11,569 bases of DNA from Candidatus Zixiibacteriota bacterium (GCA_963205155.1 CAUJJY010000364.1:1-11569), one strand, 5' to 3'; shown: positions 1-7,934, counted from the stretch's first letter. Numbers and translations: made by a program. Notes: generated by a model from the letters alone, not told the origin.

Positions 1-395
1 GCAATCTTCTTCTCGGCATCAATCTTGTTGTCATCCTTGACCGACATGAAGCGGTCGATACCGGCACGGAGAACGTTGGCCGTGGTACCGCGCTGCTTGT
101 CGCAGGCCGCCAAAGCGCCTTCATAGTCACCCTTGCGCAGCATGGCAATCAGGTTTTTGAAGAATACTTGCACGGAAGATTTGCCCTTCGCTACGCGCAA
201 GGACAAGAAGCGCTCGACTACGAAGGCCAGAAGCATGAAAAGCACGGCAATAAGAACGACCACCAGCGGTCCGCCCTGATAAGTGGAATGCGCGATCGTG
301 CCAACCGGCTGTGACTTGAGAATAACGCCCCAAATGATATAGCCGACTACAAACGCGATAAGCGCATTGAGTGTGACAAAAATCGACTGTTTCAC
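1..395 (-). CDS. MotA/TolQ/ExbB-family proton channel subunit, N-terminal part
   Basis: The gene runs off the left edge; 131 N-terminal residues are visible. Helices lie at about residues 5-25 and 43-63. The second ends in an 'AFVVERFLSL' stretch, typical of the first conserved helix of ExbB/TolQ proteins, where an Arg/Glu pair leads into the cytoplasmic domain. A soluble segment follows with 'LRKGDYEGALAACDKQ' and 'ANVLRAGIDRF', which matches the family's habitual cytoplasmic 'G-x-x-xA-L-x-x-C ... l-x-x-G' pattern. By family, such proteins form a pentameric inner-membrane proton channel with an ExbD/TolR partner and power envelope processes. The start is a GTG, chosen because a perfect GGAGG sits 9 nt upstream and no in-frame ATG is close. 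It is last of the visible genes in the operon and lies 67 bp after the four-helix protein. The ExbD partner would be expected beyond the left edge. Family assignment is firm; the exact role is not. Confidence 0.85.
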   Translation of the reverse strand, partial: MKQSIFVTLNALIAFVVGYIIWGVILKSQPVGTIAHSTYQGGPLVVVLIAVLFMLLAFVVERFLSLRVAKGKSSVQVFFKNLIAMLRKGDYEGALAACDKQRGTTANVLRAGIDRFMSVKDDNKIDAEKKI

Positions 396-404
396 CTAAT
401 TAAT

Positions 405-409
405 CCTCC
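405..409 (-). promoter_or_regulatory. Ribosome binding site fixing the GTG start of the ExbB-like gene
   Basis: On the minus strand this reads GGAGG, a perfect anti-Shine-Dalgarno match, with a 9-nt gap to the GTG whose first base is at 395. It is the main reason for taking GTG as the start. Confidence 0.8.
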
Positions 410-447
410 AAATACATATTTATGAACAGCAACCTAATTACGAATTG

Positions 448-462
448 ACGGGTAATTCCCGT
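448..462 (-). repeat. Short perfect inverted repeat directly after a stop codon
   Basis: ACGGG and CCCGT flank a 5-nt AT-rich centre, and the hairpin begins at the base after the TGA of the four-helix membrane protein gene. No U-tract follows, so it is not a standard terminator. It could modestly stabilise the upstream message end or tune expression of the ExbB-like gene. A 5-bp stem can also arise by chance. Confidence 0.35.
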
Positions 463-1158
463 TCAAATCTCCTTGGACTTGTTAAAATTCAGGATAAATC
501 CGAAGACGGAGAGCCAGAAACCGGCACTTGAAAGCTGAACCAACGTGACTACCGAATAGCGGGAGTCGATTTCATTGATGCCGAGATACTGTCCGAAAGG
601 AATACGTTGGCCAATTAGACTCAATAAGACGATTAGGAGAAAAATGCCAAAGGGAATGGCATTCAGGCGCAGTACACTCTTGAGCTTTTGGACATAGACG
701 TCTTCGGATGGAGCCTTGCGAAACAACGTCAGCAGGACCAATACTCCGAGAATCAGCGAGATCACCGCCATGGCAGCCATGAGATAGACGGTAAGCGGAA
801 TCACCCAGCCGTCCATTTTCTGGACATAGAACCAGAATCCGCCCATGTTCAAGACACCAAGTAGACCGTTGAAACTGGCCGGGCCGTAAAGCGTCGTCGC
901 TTTCATCCAGGTTAGAAACGGAGCAATTATCATCATGGCGCTCGCAATAATGATGAAGATGCGGTCGACTTTGCTAACGACATTGGAATAGACTACTGAA
1001 TTGCGGTAGACTGATCCAATTTGTTCCTTCAAACCGGCAATATAGCTCTTGCGCTCATCTTCGTTGCGCCAAAAAGGATCGGTTTTTGAGCCGAAAACTT
1101 CGAAACCGATATAGCGATACCGTTCGTCAGCCGGATCAATTTGCTTCTGTTCAGCCAT
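463..1158 (-). CDS. Four-helix inner-membrane protein of unknown function (231 aa)
   Basis: I do not recognise a named family. The first 60 residues are hydrophilic and charged (for example 'DPADERYRYIGFEVFGSK'). Four hydrophobic segments follow at about residues 67-84, 118-146, 164-183 and 205-225, and the protein ends in a short Lys-rich tail. There is no signal peptide, so the N-terminus is probably cytoplasmic. The ATG start has a GAGGAAG Shine-Dalgarno stretch about 8 nt upstream. The gene begins 18 bp after the TPR gene stops and is followed 67 bp later by the ExbB-like channel gene, so all are probably co-transcribed. Its position suggests a membrane partner of the TPR protein or of the channel. 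That role rests on context only. The coding call is strong because of length, hydrophobic pattern and operon fit. Confidence 0.85.
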   Translation of the reverse strand: MAEQKQIDPADERYRYIGFEVFGSKTDPFWRNEDERKSYIAGLKEQIGSVYRNSVVYSNVVSKVDRIFIIIASAMMIIAPFLTWMKATTLYGPASFNGLLGVLNMGGFWFYVQKMDGWVIPLTVYLMAAMAVISLILGVLVLLTLFRKAPSEDVYVQKLKSVLRLNAIPFGIFLLIVLLSLIGQRIPFGQYLGINEIDSRYSVVTLVQLSSAGFWLSVFGFILNFNKSKEI

Positions 1159-1176
1159 CAGGTACTTCCTCGAACC

Positions 1177-2985
1177 CTATATGTCCAGATTTTCTTTGAG
1201 GTTCTTCAGTGTTTCATTGTTCGGCGCACACTGCAATCCGCGATTGACCCACTTAAGAGCTTCCTCATCTTTGTCAAGAGTATCATAAAAACTAAGAGCT
1301 TGCGACATCCAAATAATCACGTCGATTTCCTTACATTTGTCAACACCATTTGCTTCCATACGCTGCACGCATTTGGTCAGCGCTTCAATGGCCTGTTCCT
1401 TCTTGGCCGGCTTCTCGGAGATATAAATGAAACCTATCCATTTATAAGGCTCATAATCCTTGGTATCGGTATCTGCCCATCTGCGCAACCACTCCATCGC
1501 CTTTTCCCTGTTCTTTATCTGGAAAAGGTAGGTTGTCGAGAGGGTTTTGAGAACAAATGGGGAGTCAGGTTTCAGTTTGTACATCAATTCGAGATACTCA
1601 ACCGCCTTGGGGGAATCGTTCATTTTGATATAACTGAATGCGATGTATTGATAACTTTGAAGATGCGTCGAATCCATGGCGATACGTTTTTCAAACCACG
1701 GAATGGCTTCCGCGAAACTGGTACGGTTGTACAGGTCAAACCCAAGACGATAGATCAGTGACTTTTCGTCAGGCTTGAGCTCTACCGCTTTCTTTAGATT
1801 CACGATTGCTTGATCAAGGAAGCTGGTGTCGGGCACGCCTTCCTTCTTCGAATCGTAAAAAAGCTGCGAGTACGTTACACCGCGATCCCGGAAGAATTCG
1901 AAATACTCCGGACCCCATACGAAATTGGTGTCTCCTTGGGTAATCTTGGTTTCGTACGCCCGGTAGGCATTCACCGCTTCATCGTAGCGTTTCAGGCGAA
2001 ACAGCGCCTTAGCCGTGAAGTCATAGGCCACTGATTTGTCCGAGCCCATGTCGATAGCGCGGGAAAGTTTCTCAATCGCCTGATCGTAGCCACCGACGTA
2101 ATAATAGGCCTGACCAAGACGATAGAGAAGATCAAGCGTCTCTTTGCCGCCGGTCGCGACATAACGTTCGTACGCCCAGATTGCGTTCTTGAATATATCG
2201 GTGTAGCCATTGCCGTTGCCATTGGTTTGATCCGATTCCAACGCTGCACTAACGCGGGAGAGGCCGAGGATCATGAAGATGTCGCCCTGAAGATAGTACG
2301 CCTGCGTGTAATTTGAATCTAACCCGATCGCCTTGGCCGAATTATCGATGGCTTCCTTGAATTGCTTCTGCATGAAATATGCGCGGGCCAACTTGTAGTA
2401 GGTAACGGCATCACTGGAGTCGCGCTGGAGCACTTCCTTGTATCCTAGAATCGCAACAGCATAAACGCCGTTCTCATAGTTCATGTCGGCAAGGTCGCGC
2501 TTGTATTCGATATTTTCCGGCTCCTCCAACTCCGCCTTGCGCAGAGCAATGTCGGCTTCGGAAAACTCCTTCTTGGCGACATGGTAATGCCCGAGATGAT
2601 TCAGGAAACGACCCTTGGCCGTTTTGCTCTTGGCAACGCCCTCATCCAGGATCTTCTTGGCTTCAACCCAGCGTTCGCCTTCGATATAAACCAACGCCAA
2701 GTATGCCTTGGCTTCGTCGTGCTTCTTCTTCAATTCGAGTGACTTGTTGAATTGCGCTTCAGCCTGCGCCCAGTCCTCTTTCTCGACATAGACGCGTCCG
2801 AGCCAGTAATACAACTCTGCATAAGTCGGGTCTTTGGTGATCGCGTTATTGATCAAAGTGATGGCTTCGTCAAACTTGCGGTGCATCACCAATTCGGAGG
2901 CTTCGGTGGCGACATCAGCATAGACGCTGGCCGACATGCCGAGCAACAGCAGGGCGAAAATCGTTGCTGTTATGGTCTTTCTCAT
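1177..2985 (-). CDS. Exported tetratricopeptide-repeat protein (602 aa)
   Basis: The protein starts with a signal peptide: a positive MRK start, a hydrophobic core at about residues 5-18, and a probable cleavage site after residue 23 (VYA|D). The rest is an almost continuous array of TPR repeats from about residue 26 to 590. Visible repeat signatures include 'AELYYWLGRVYVEKEDWAQA', 'AVTYYKLARAYFMQKQFKEA' and 'YQYIAFSYIKMNDSPKAVEY', each with the usual W/Y-G/A-Y-A-P spacing of 34-residue helical hairpins. TPR arrays act as protein-docking scaffolds, here most likely in the periplasm. No enzymatic domain is visible. The ATG is preceded by TGGAG at a 10-nt gap. Upstream, 69 bp away, is a small two-helix membrane protein gene; downstream are the four-helix protein and ExbB-like genes. 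The combination suggests a scaffold for an ExbB-energised envelope machine. That last step is inference. Confidence 0.93.
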   Translation of the reverse strand: MRKTITATIFALLLLGMSASVYADVATEASELVMHRKFDEAITLINNAITKDPTYAELYYWLGRVYVEKEDWAQAEAQFNKSLELKKKHDEAKAYLALVYIEGERWVEAKKILDEGVAKSKTAKGRFLNHLGHYHVAKKEFSEADIALRKAELEEPENIEYKRDLADMNYENGVYAVAILGYKEVLQRDSSDAVTYYKLARAYFMQKQFKEAIDNSAKAIGLDSNYTQAYYLQGDIFMILGLSRVSAALESDQTNGNGNGYTDIFKNAIWAYERYVATGGKETLDLLYRLGQAYYYVGGYDQAIEKLSRAIDMGSDKSVAYDFTAKALFRLKRYDEAVNAYRAYETKITQGDTNFVWGPEYFEFFRDRGVTYSQLFYDSKKEGVPDTSFLDQAIVNLKKAVELKPDEKSLIYRLGFDLYNRTSFAEAIPWFEKRIAMDSTHLQSYQYIAFSYIKMNDSPKAVEYLELMYKLKPDSPFVLKTLSTTYLFQIKNREKAMEWLRRWADTDTKDYEPYKWIGFIYISEKPAKKEQAIEALTKCVQRMEANGVDKCKEIDVIIWMSQALSFYDTLDKDEEALKWVNRGLQCAPNNETLKNLKENLDI

Positions 2986-3054
2986 TCTCTTTGTACTCCA
3001 ATCAGTTGTCGGCGAAACTAAAGACTGCCAATATAGCTTGGGTGCTCGGGAGCG

Positions 3055-3252
3055 TCAAGGCTTTTCCCGATTCTTGCGACCCGAGTTGAAGATCATCAGC
3101 AATCTGACGCCGGCATAGGCAATAATGATTAATCCAAATCCAAATCGATAGGTCGGCTCCAATATGCCTATGAAGCCCGACATCACCACAATCCCAACGA
3201 ACAAGACGATTGTTACCGAGATGTAACTGATGATCCGATCAAGTTTCGGCAT
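3055..3252 (-). CDS. Small two-helix membrane protein (65 aa)
   Basis: This short protein has two hydrophobic segments at about residues 9-29 and 36-56, joined by a tight loop with 'LEPTYRFGFG'. It ends in a basic tail (SGRKNREKP), which suggests that the C-terminus lies in the cytoplasm. A few charged residues precede the first helix. I know of similar tiny two-helix proteins in envelope operons but cannot assign a family. The ATG has only a weak purine-rich leader (GGAAGTGAGAG). It is the first gene of the left-hand operon: 69 bp separate it from the TPR gene, with the same strand and no terminator between them. The amphipathic layout and operon position support a real gene despite its length. 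Confidence 0.7.
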   Translation of the reverse strand: MPKLDRIISYISVTIVLFVGIVVMSGFIGILEPTYRFGFGLIIIAYAGVRLLMIFNSGRKNREKP

Positions 3253-3606
3253 GTCGATCTCTCACTTCCATTGTTTATACAGTCAGTCAGCCGAATTCTT
3301 CCAAATCAATCTCGACCAAATCCGCATTCGTCATCAAGATACAATTTCCCTATTTACGTACTATCCAAATACTGTGCCGTTCGCCGTTTTTTCTCGCTGT
3401 GTAAGTTGATTGGTAACAAGAGAATAGACGAGCCATTTGTCCAATCGTGGAGCCCGCGGCGGCAACCGCAGAATCTGCGCTGACATCCCTGTGACAAACT
3501 TCCAATGTTGTTATCCAACAAAGAGATATGAACAATGGACGGGTAAACCACAGCCGCGAAAACCTGCGCAGATCGTCCGGATTGTCGATGTTTGTGCGTT
3601 TTGGAG
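3253..3606. other. 354-bp spacer without a convincing gene
   Basis: This is the longest non-coding stretch in the window. It separates the stop of the DinG-like gene from the first gene of the TPR operon. Short open frames exist on both strands, but they have biased, low-complexity composition, no good ribosome sites and no recognisable motif. A small inverted repeat (TTGTT-ATCC-AACAA, 3508-3521) is present. I see no intrinsic terminator with a U-tract after the helicase gene. The region may hold the promoter of the left-hand operon and the 3' end of the helicase message. Confidence 0.5.
3274..3304 (-). promoter_or_regulatory. Weak candidate promoter for the TPR/ExbB operon
   Basis: On the minus strand a TATAAA -10-like hexamer (3274-3279) lies 19 nt from a TTGGAA -35-like hexamer (3299-3304). 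The spacing is longer than ideal, and the -35 is only a partial match. It would start transcription about 15-20 nt before the ATG of the small membrane protein. It is the best candidate I found in the spacer, but it is tentative. Confidence 0.3.
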
Positions 3607-6297
3607 TTACGAATTCTCTCTTTGTGATTTCAACCATTGCGCCGTTTCGCTGACGAGCTGAGACTCATTATCGTAGACACTGACTTGCACCGGAGATGCA
3701 GCGAAGAGAATTCGACCATAGTTCTTTCGGCCCATGCGAGAATCGGTGATGATCACGGCACCCCAGTCACTGGCACTGCGAATCATCCGACCGACTCCCT
3801 GTCTGTACTTGAGCACTGCTTGCGGTAATGAAATCGTCATGAAGGCGTTCTCGCCTTTCTTCTCGGCTTGCTCTTGGCGCGCCAACTCCAGCGGATCATC
3901 TGGAACCGCAAATGGCAGCCGCGTGATGAACAACAGCCGTAGTAACTCATCCGGGAGATCGATCCCTTCCCAGAATGATTCAGTTCCAATCAATATGGCG
4001 TTTCGAGCCAGCCGAAAGCGATTGAGCAATGTTTGCGGCAGATTATCGGGAGTCTGATAGAGCACCTCACCGGCTTTTCCCTGCGAATCAAGTAGTGCTT
4101 TAGCAAGTTCTTCCACCATCCGGTAGGACGTACACAATACGAGGGTCGGCAAGCGCGCTGATGAGCGAAACTTCAGAATCAAGCTTCCCAGTTTGGCCGC
4201 ATATCCAGGCTCATTGGGAGCGGGAAGATAACGAGCCAAGCCAATGCGCAATTGATCGTCCAGCAGAAACGGCGAACGAATCTTAACCTTGTATGCCGTG
4301 TGTTCACTGTCAGCGCTGAATCCCAGCCGCGATGATGTCCACTCGAATTCATCCTCGGAATCGAGCGTCGCTGATGTGAAAACAATTGAGTCGAATTTTG
4401 AGTACAGGCGGCGAGCGAGCAAGTCTCCAACATTGAGTGGTGCAACGGTTATCCATACCTCGCCGGAATCAAGAAGGTGCGCCCACATGACCTCGGACTC
4501 GGCGGCGACGGCGCTCAGGTGCTCCAGCGTGTTGATAAAGCGCCCCATCGCCGTGGTTTGGCGGCGCAACTGGGTGAGTCCCTCGACCTTTTCCTCTTCC
4601 GACTTCGGGGTCAATCCCTGCTGGATCTGTGACAAGGTTTCACGCAACTGTGCCAGATAATCTCTTTCAGTTACCCAAAGGTCGCAGAGAATATCGTGAA
4701 TCGGTTCGCCACTTCTGAAACGTACACGATCCTGTTGCGAACGGGCACCGCGACGCAATATCTGTCTCACCGATTCGGTGGCGATGCTCACGCGCGAATG
4801 CAGTCGCGACAGTAGGTTCTCCAACCCGATCATCATTTCCGCACTGTCGGCTGACTCCAGTGCCTGGTTCAGCAACGGTAGTGTCTTCTCATCGGCAAGC
4901 CGTTCCAAAGACCGGGCAAAAGCCTGCATTGGCAAAACCTCCGAAAAGGAATTGATCGCCTCATGTTCAAGGCGATGAGCCTCGTCGAAGATCGCATGTG
5001 AAAACCGGCCGAGGATATCGCCGCCGGAAACCAAGTCGGAGAATAACAGTGCGTAGTTGGTAATAACGATATTCGAGCGGGCGGCACTCTTGCGTGCCCG
5101 AAAAGCGTAACAGTCATTATAGAATTGACATTCCTTGCCAAGGCAACTCCCCTCTTCGAGAGTGATCTTCGGCAGTAGCTCTTCCGAGTCGGATTGATCG
5201 AAAATCGCTGTTTCCGTCAAGTCGCCCGATTCGGTTGAATGCTCCCACACGACGAGCGCCGCCATGTATTCGGCTGGAATCCTGCCCATGTGTTCGCTTA
5301 AGTCCGAGAGGAACAACTTGTACTTCAGTAAGCAAAGATAGTTGCCCAGCCCTTTCAAAAGGCTGACGCGAAAACCGTCGGGAATCAGACTCCGGATCTT
5401 GCGCAAATCAGAACGGAAGAGCTGCTCCTGCAAAGATTTCGTGCGGGTGACGATGACGGCGCGATTATCGCTTTCGGCACACGAGGCAACAAGCGGCAAA
5501 AGATACCCTAGCGACTTACCCGTGCCGGTTGCCGCTTCAAGCAAGACTGTCGCATGCTGCTGGATGCTCTTGAGTACTGCCTGCGCGTACTTAGCCTGGC
5601 CCTTTCGCATTTCGTAGCCGTCAATGTGTTGATTCATCTTGCCGGTCTCGGAAAACAGCTGCAATACGTCGTCAGTACTCAAGCGGCTGCCACTGGTAAG
5701 ATTCTCGAACCGGTCAAGTGTGTTCAAGTATTCGGGATTGATGACATAGGTTGAATCGGGTTTGATGCGCGGCAATTGATTGAGCCAGTCTCCATACTCC
5801 GGAGTCAGGCCGCGAAATATTGTCTTGAGTGCGCGCATTGAACCGCCCGGCAGTTCGCGTGCGCGCTGATTGAGTATATCAAAGAGCCTTGCCAGCGCTT
5901 CAGCGGGCGAAACGCCTTTGGGTAACTCGAAGGCACGTTCGTACTCTGAAAGGCTTCTCGCGGTCAACGTCGGGAAGAAGAGCCGCAACAAAAATGCCAA
6001 GTCAATCAGTGGCGCCTTGCCAAGATAGGCATCAGTCTTCTGCCACTCCCGCGATTGCGAATAAAGGTCACGATTGAGAAACTTGAGACCACCGGTTCCC
6101 TGCAGGGACAGAAAGAACTTCTCGATCTTGGCGCTACTGACCGGAAATTCCGCTTCCTCCGGTATGACAAGAGCGTCAATGGGTCGAAGCGTATTGCTTC
6201 CGAGTTCAAACAACTCCAGTGATAAGATGCGCGCAGTCGCTGCCGGTGCCTTGATATCGCACCAGAGAAGTAATTGGTTTTCGTTTCTGCCGGGCAT
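3607..6297 (-). CDS. dinG: DinG/XPD-family iron-sulfur DNA helicase with degenerate exonuclease-like N-terminus (896 aa)
   Basis: A superfamily 2 helicase of the DinG/XPD type, expected to unwind DNA 5'-3' using ATP during repair or replication of damaged or R-looped DNA. The Walker A motif is EAATGTGKS (residues 254-262), after a Q-motif-like 'RKGQ' at 231-234. Four cysteines fit the [4Fe-4S] cluster: C322, C385, C390 and C396. They are followed by 'NIVITNYALLFSDL', typical of the family. The Walker B box is DEAH (438-441), TSATL is at 641-645 and QGVGRMIR at 833-840, with a C-terminal 'GTESFWEGIDLPDE'. Residues about 1-145 resemble the DnaQ exonuclease domain fused to some DinG proteins, but its acidic residues are largely lost. 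The ATG lies 8 bp after the preceding lipoprotein gene, with no clear ribosome site, so it may depend on translational coupling. It is the last gene of its operon. Helicase assignment is firm; the gene symbol is by family. Confidence 0.93.
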   Translation of the reverse strand: MPGRNENQLLLWCDIKAPAATARILSLELFELGSNTLRPIDALVIPEEAEFPVSSAKIEKFFLSLQGTGGLKFLNRDLYSQSREWQKTDAYLGKAPLIDLAFLLRLFFPTLTARSLSEYERAFELPKGVSPAEALARLFDILNQRARELPGGSMRALKTIFRGLTPEYGDWLNQLPRIKPDSTYVINPEYLNTLDRFENLTSGSRLSTDDVLQLFSETGKMNQHIDGYEMRKGQAKYAQAVLKSIQQHATVLLEAATGTGKSLGYLLPLVASCAESDNRAVIVTRTKSLQEQLFRSDLRKIRSLIPDGFRVSLLKGLGNYLCLLKYKLFLSDLSEHMGRIPAEYMAALVVWEHSTESGDLTETAIFDQSDSEELLPKITLEEGSCLGKECQFYNDCYAFRARKSAARSNIVITNYALLFSDLVSGGDILGRFSHAIFDEAHRLEHEAINSFSEVLPMQAFARSLERLADEKTLPLLNQALESADSAEMMIGLENLLSRLHSRVSIATESVRQILRRGARSQQDRVRFRSGEPIHDILCDLWVTERDYLAQLRETLSQIQQGLTPKSEEEKVEGLTQLRRQTTAMGRFINTLEHLSAVAAESEVMWAHLLDSGEVWITVAPLNVGDLLARRLYSKFDSIVFTSATLDSEDEFEWTSSRLGFSADSEHTAYKVKIRSPFLLDDQLRIGLARYLPAPNEPGYAAKLGSLILKFRSSARLPTLVLCTSYRMVEELAKALLDSQGKAGEVLYQTPDNLPQTLLNRFRLARNAILIGTESFWEGIDLPDELLRLLFITRLPFAVPDDPLELARQEQAEKKGENAFMTISLPQAVLKYRQGVGRMIRSASDWGAVIITDSRMGRKNYGRILFAASPVQVSVYDNESQLVSETAQWLKSQRENS

Positions 6298-6305
6298 CGT
6301 CGTTT

Positions 6306-7118
6306 TTAGAAGATCAAGGTCTTGGGGCGCATCTGATACACAAAGGACACTTCCAGAAATTCTTCTTTGAGATTAATCTTTTCAACCAGTACCAACGCGT
6401 AACAGTCGTCTTGAGTCAAGATGTACAACTGATCGCCAACCTTGACCGGAAGCAGTTCCTTGCCATCCCCGGTTAGGCCCGGCAAGGACTCCGGGTTGTC
6501 CCCGGGCCGGCGCAAAATCGGAAAGTACTCCGTCTGCCGGAGGACGATATCGATTCGCTGCGGTGATGCGAGATGTGCCTGATTGTTGATGATAGCAAGA
6601 TAGATGTCATTTGTTAAGTCGTCAGTTGGCACGGACTGGAGGCCGGCGAAAGAGAATCCCGCTTCCACGCCACTGAAAGATGATTTAAGTCGTATCCGGC
6701 CCTCTGGCCGCGGGATGATCTCGACAGTGTCGTCGCAAAACAATTCGGCTGCGTTCGGGTAGACGGTACTAACTCGAAAACGGTAGCGTACGCCGTTCTC
6801 CAAGCCCGCGGCTTGAAACGATTCGGTTACATAGTCAGGATCCAGATCACCGGGGTACGGTGAAGAGGTGATCTTCTCGAACTCACCGTCTTCGCGCGCC
6901 ATATAGACATTATAGCCGCTAAGTATACGGTTTTCCGGCTGGTTTGTCTGCCAGCGCAACTCGGCAATTTGCGAGGCGGCTTTGCCGGTGAGATGCGAAG
7001 GCGCACCGCCGACTGCAGCCGGCGGACGCTCAACCGTCGAGGGCGCCTCTGGTTTGGGACCGCAAGAGATCAACCACCAGACTAATGACAATAGTAACGG
7101 AGCGATTAACCGTCGCAC
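6306..7118 (-). CDS. Lipoprotein with a fibronectin-III-like domain (270 aa)
   Basis: A type II signal peptide ends in the lipobox LISC, with the lipidated cysteine at residue 19. A Pro/Ala-rich linker follows, then a region at about residues 37-136 with a fibronectin type III look: 'AELRWQTN', 'LSGYNVYMARE', and 'AAGLENGVRYRFRVSTVY', which correspond to the B, C and E-F strands of that fold. Residues 140-270 are beta-rich and not recognised. The protein is expected on the periplasmic face of an envelope membrane, probably for binding rather than catalysis. The start is GTG, supported by AGGAG 7 nt upstream. It lies 45 bp after the citrate-synthase-like gene and 8 bp before the helicase gene, so it belongs to the same transcription unit. 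Its operon neighbours give no clear hint of its ligand. Confidence 0.85.
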   Translation of the reverse strand: MRRLIAPLLLSLVWWLISCGPKPEAPSTVERPPAAVGGAPSHLTGKAASQIAELRWQTNQPENRILSGYNVYMAREDGEFEKITSSPYPGDLDPDYVTESFQAAGLENGVRYRFRVSTVYPNAAELFCDDTVEIIPRPEGRIRLKSSFSGVEAGFSFAGLQSVPTDDLTNDIYLAIINNQAHLASPQRIDIVLRQTEYFPILRRPGDNPESLPGLTGDGKELLPVKVGDQLYILTQDDCYALVLVEKINLKEEFLEVSFVYQMRPKTLIF

Positions 7119-7125
7119 CAGCCGA

Positions 7126-7130
7126 CTCCT
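7126..7130 (-). promoter_or_regulatory. Ribosome binding site fixing the GTG start of the FnIII-like lipoprotein
   Basis: The minus strand reads AGGAG (within AAAGGAGT), with a 7-nt gap to the GTG whose first base is at 7118. This start gives a complete signal peptide with a lipobox, which agrees with the choice. Confidence 0.75.
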
Positions 7131-7163
7131 TTAACCGGAAAGATTATCGTCTTGATAGCTCAA

Positions 7164-7934
7164 CTACTTAATCGAACGCCGAGGCGGACCGACATAGGCT
7201 GCATTCGTGTCCCCCAGTTTTCGCATCGGCTTCTGGGTCGTCTTCTCTTCATACACATGGGCGATGAGACCGGAAATGCGGGAAAGCATGAAAAACGCCT
7301 TTCCCAGCCGCCAGTCAAATCCCATGTCGGAGGTGACAGCAGCGATCGCGCCATCGACATTAATCGGGAGCGGCTTACCGCCAATTTCGCCGAAGGCTTT
7401 TTCGATTGCCTGCGCCAGCGATGTATGGCGGCCCGAGAACTGGTTCTTTTCCGCAATAGCAAACAGCTTGGCTGTGCGCGGGTCTGCCGTATGTAGACGG
7501 TGGCCGTAGCCGGGCATCCGCTGATTCTTCTCCTTCATGGTCGCAACGAGCGCTTGTGCCAGAGTACTGACATCGCCCTCTTTCTTGGCTGTCTCCTGCA
7601 TGATGCGTGCGGACTGCTCAATTGCTCCACCGTGGACGTCGCCAATCGCCATAATGCCGGCGGCGACCGCCGTGTTCAGCGAGTTGCCTGCCGACATCAC
7701 TGTCCTTGCCGCCAGGACCGAAGGCGGCGTCACGCCGTGATCCACCGATGATACCATGATGGCGCGGAACATCTCGGACTGGCGCGGATCGGGGAGTTCA
7801 CCTTTCAGCACCAGGAAGATTGTATCGCTGAAGCTGGTGTGGTCCATCAGTTCGGCGACATCATAACCGCGCACACAAATAGAGTTGGGCGCTATCTCCG
7901 TGATAGCGGTCTGCCACTGGTTCTCGCCGCTCAT
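7164..7934 (-). CDS. Short citrate-synthase-fold protein, probable citryl-CoA lyase (256 aa)
   Basis: The sequence has the citrate synthase active-site signature: GDVHGGA with H101, PGYGHRLH with H145 followed by DPR (151-153), and NVDG with D194. These correspond to the His/His/Asp triad of citrate synthase. 'SRISGLIAHVYE' (218-229) matches the late conserved Arg segment. At 256 residues it is far shorter than a full citrate synthase (about 370-430) and lacks most of the N-terminal helical part, which is the size of the stand-alone citryl-CoA lyase group. Those enzymes split citryl-CoA to acetyl-CoA and oxaloacetate, for example in some reductive TCA cycles. A citrate synthase or other CoA-ester lyase role cannot be excluded. 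The ATG overlaps the upstream stop in an ATGA arrangement, with AAGGAGG 6 nt away, so translation is probably coupled. No partner citryl-CoA synthetase is in the window. Confidence 0.87.
   Translation of the reverse strand: MSGENQWQTAITEIAPNSICVRGYDVAELMDHTSFSDTIFLVLKGELPDPRQSEMFRAIMVSSVDHGVTPPSVLAARTVMSAGNSLNTAVAAGIMAIGDVHGGAIEQSARIMQETAKKEGDVSTLAQALVATMKEKNQRMPGYGHRLHTADPRTAKLFAIAEKNQFSGRHTSLAQAIEKAFGEIGGKPLPINVDGAIAAVTSDMGFDWRLGKAFFMLSRISGLIAHVYEEKTTQKPMRKLGDTNAAYVGPPRRSIK

Noticed and set aside
1141..1761. Long plus-strand open frame of 206 codons opposite the TPR gene
   Set aside because: It lies antisense to the clear TPR repeats, which explain the open frame; the product shows no domain.
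3281..3291. CAGTCAGTCAG-type short direct repeat
   Set aside because: Fewer than three full 4-nt units; too short to be a meaningful repeat.
3508..3521. TTGTT-ATCC-AACAA inverted repeat as an operator or terminator
   Set aside because: The stem is only 5 bp and AT-rich, there is no T-run, and no promoter overlaps it.
3350..3637. Minus-strand open frame of 95 codons overlapping the helicase 3' end
   Set aside because: Its composition is not protein-like (patchy, no domain, no hydrophobic pattern), it overlaps the confident helicase end, and it has no convincing ribosome site.
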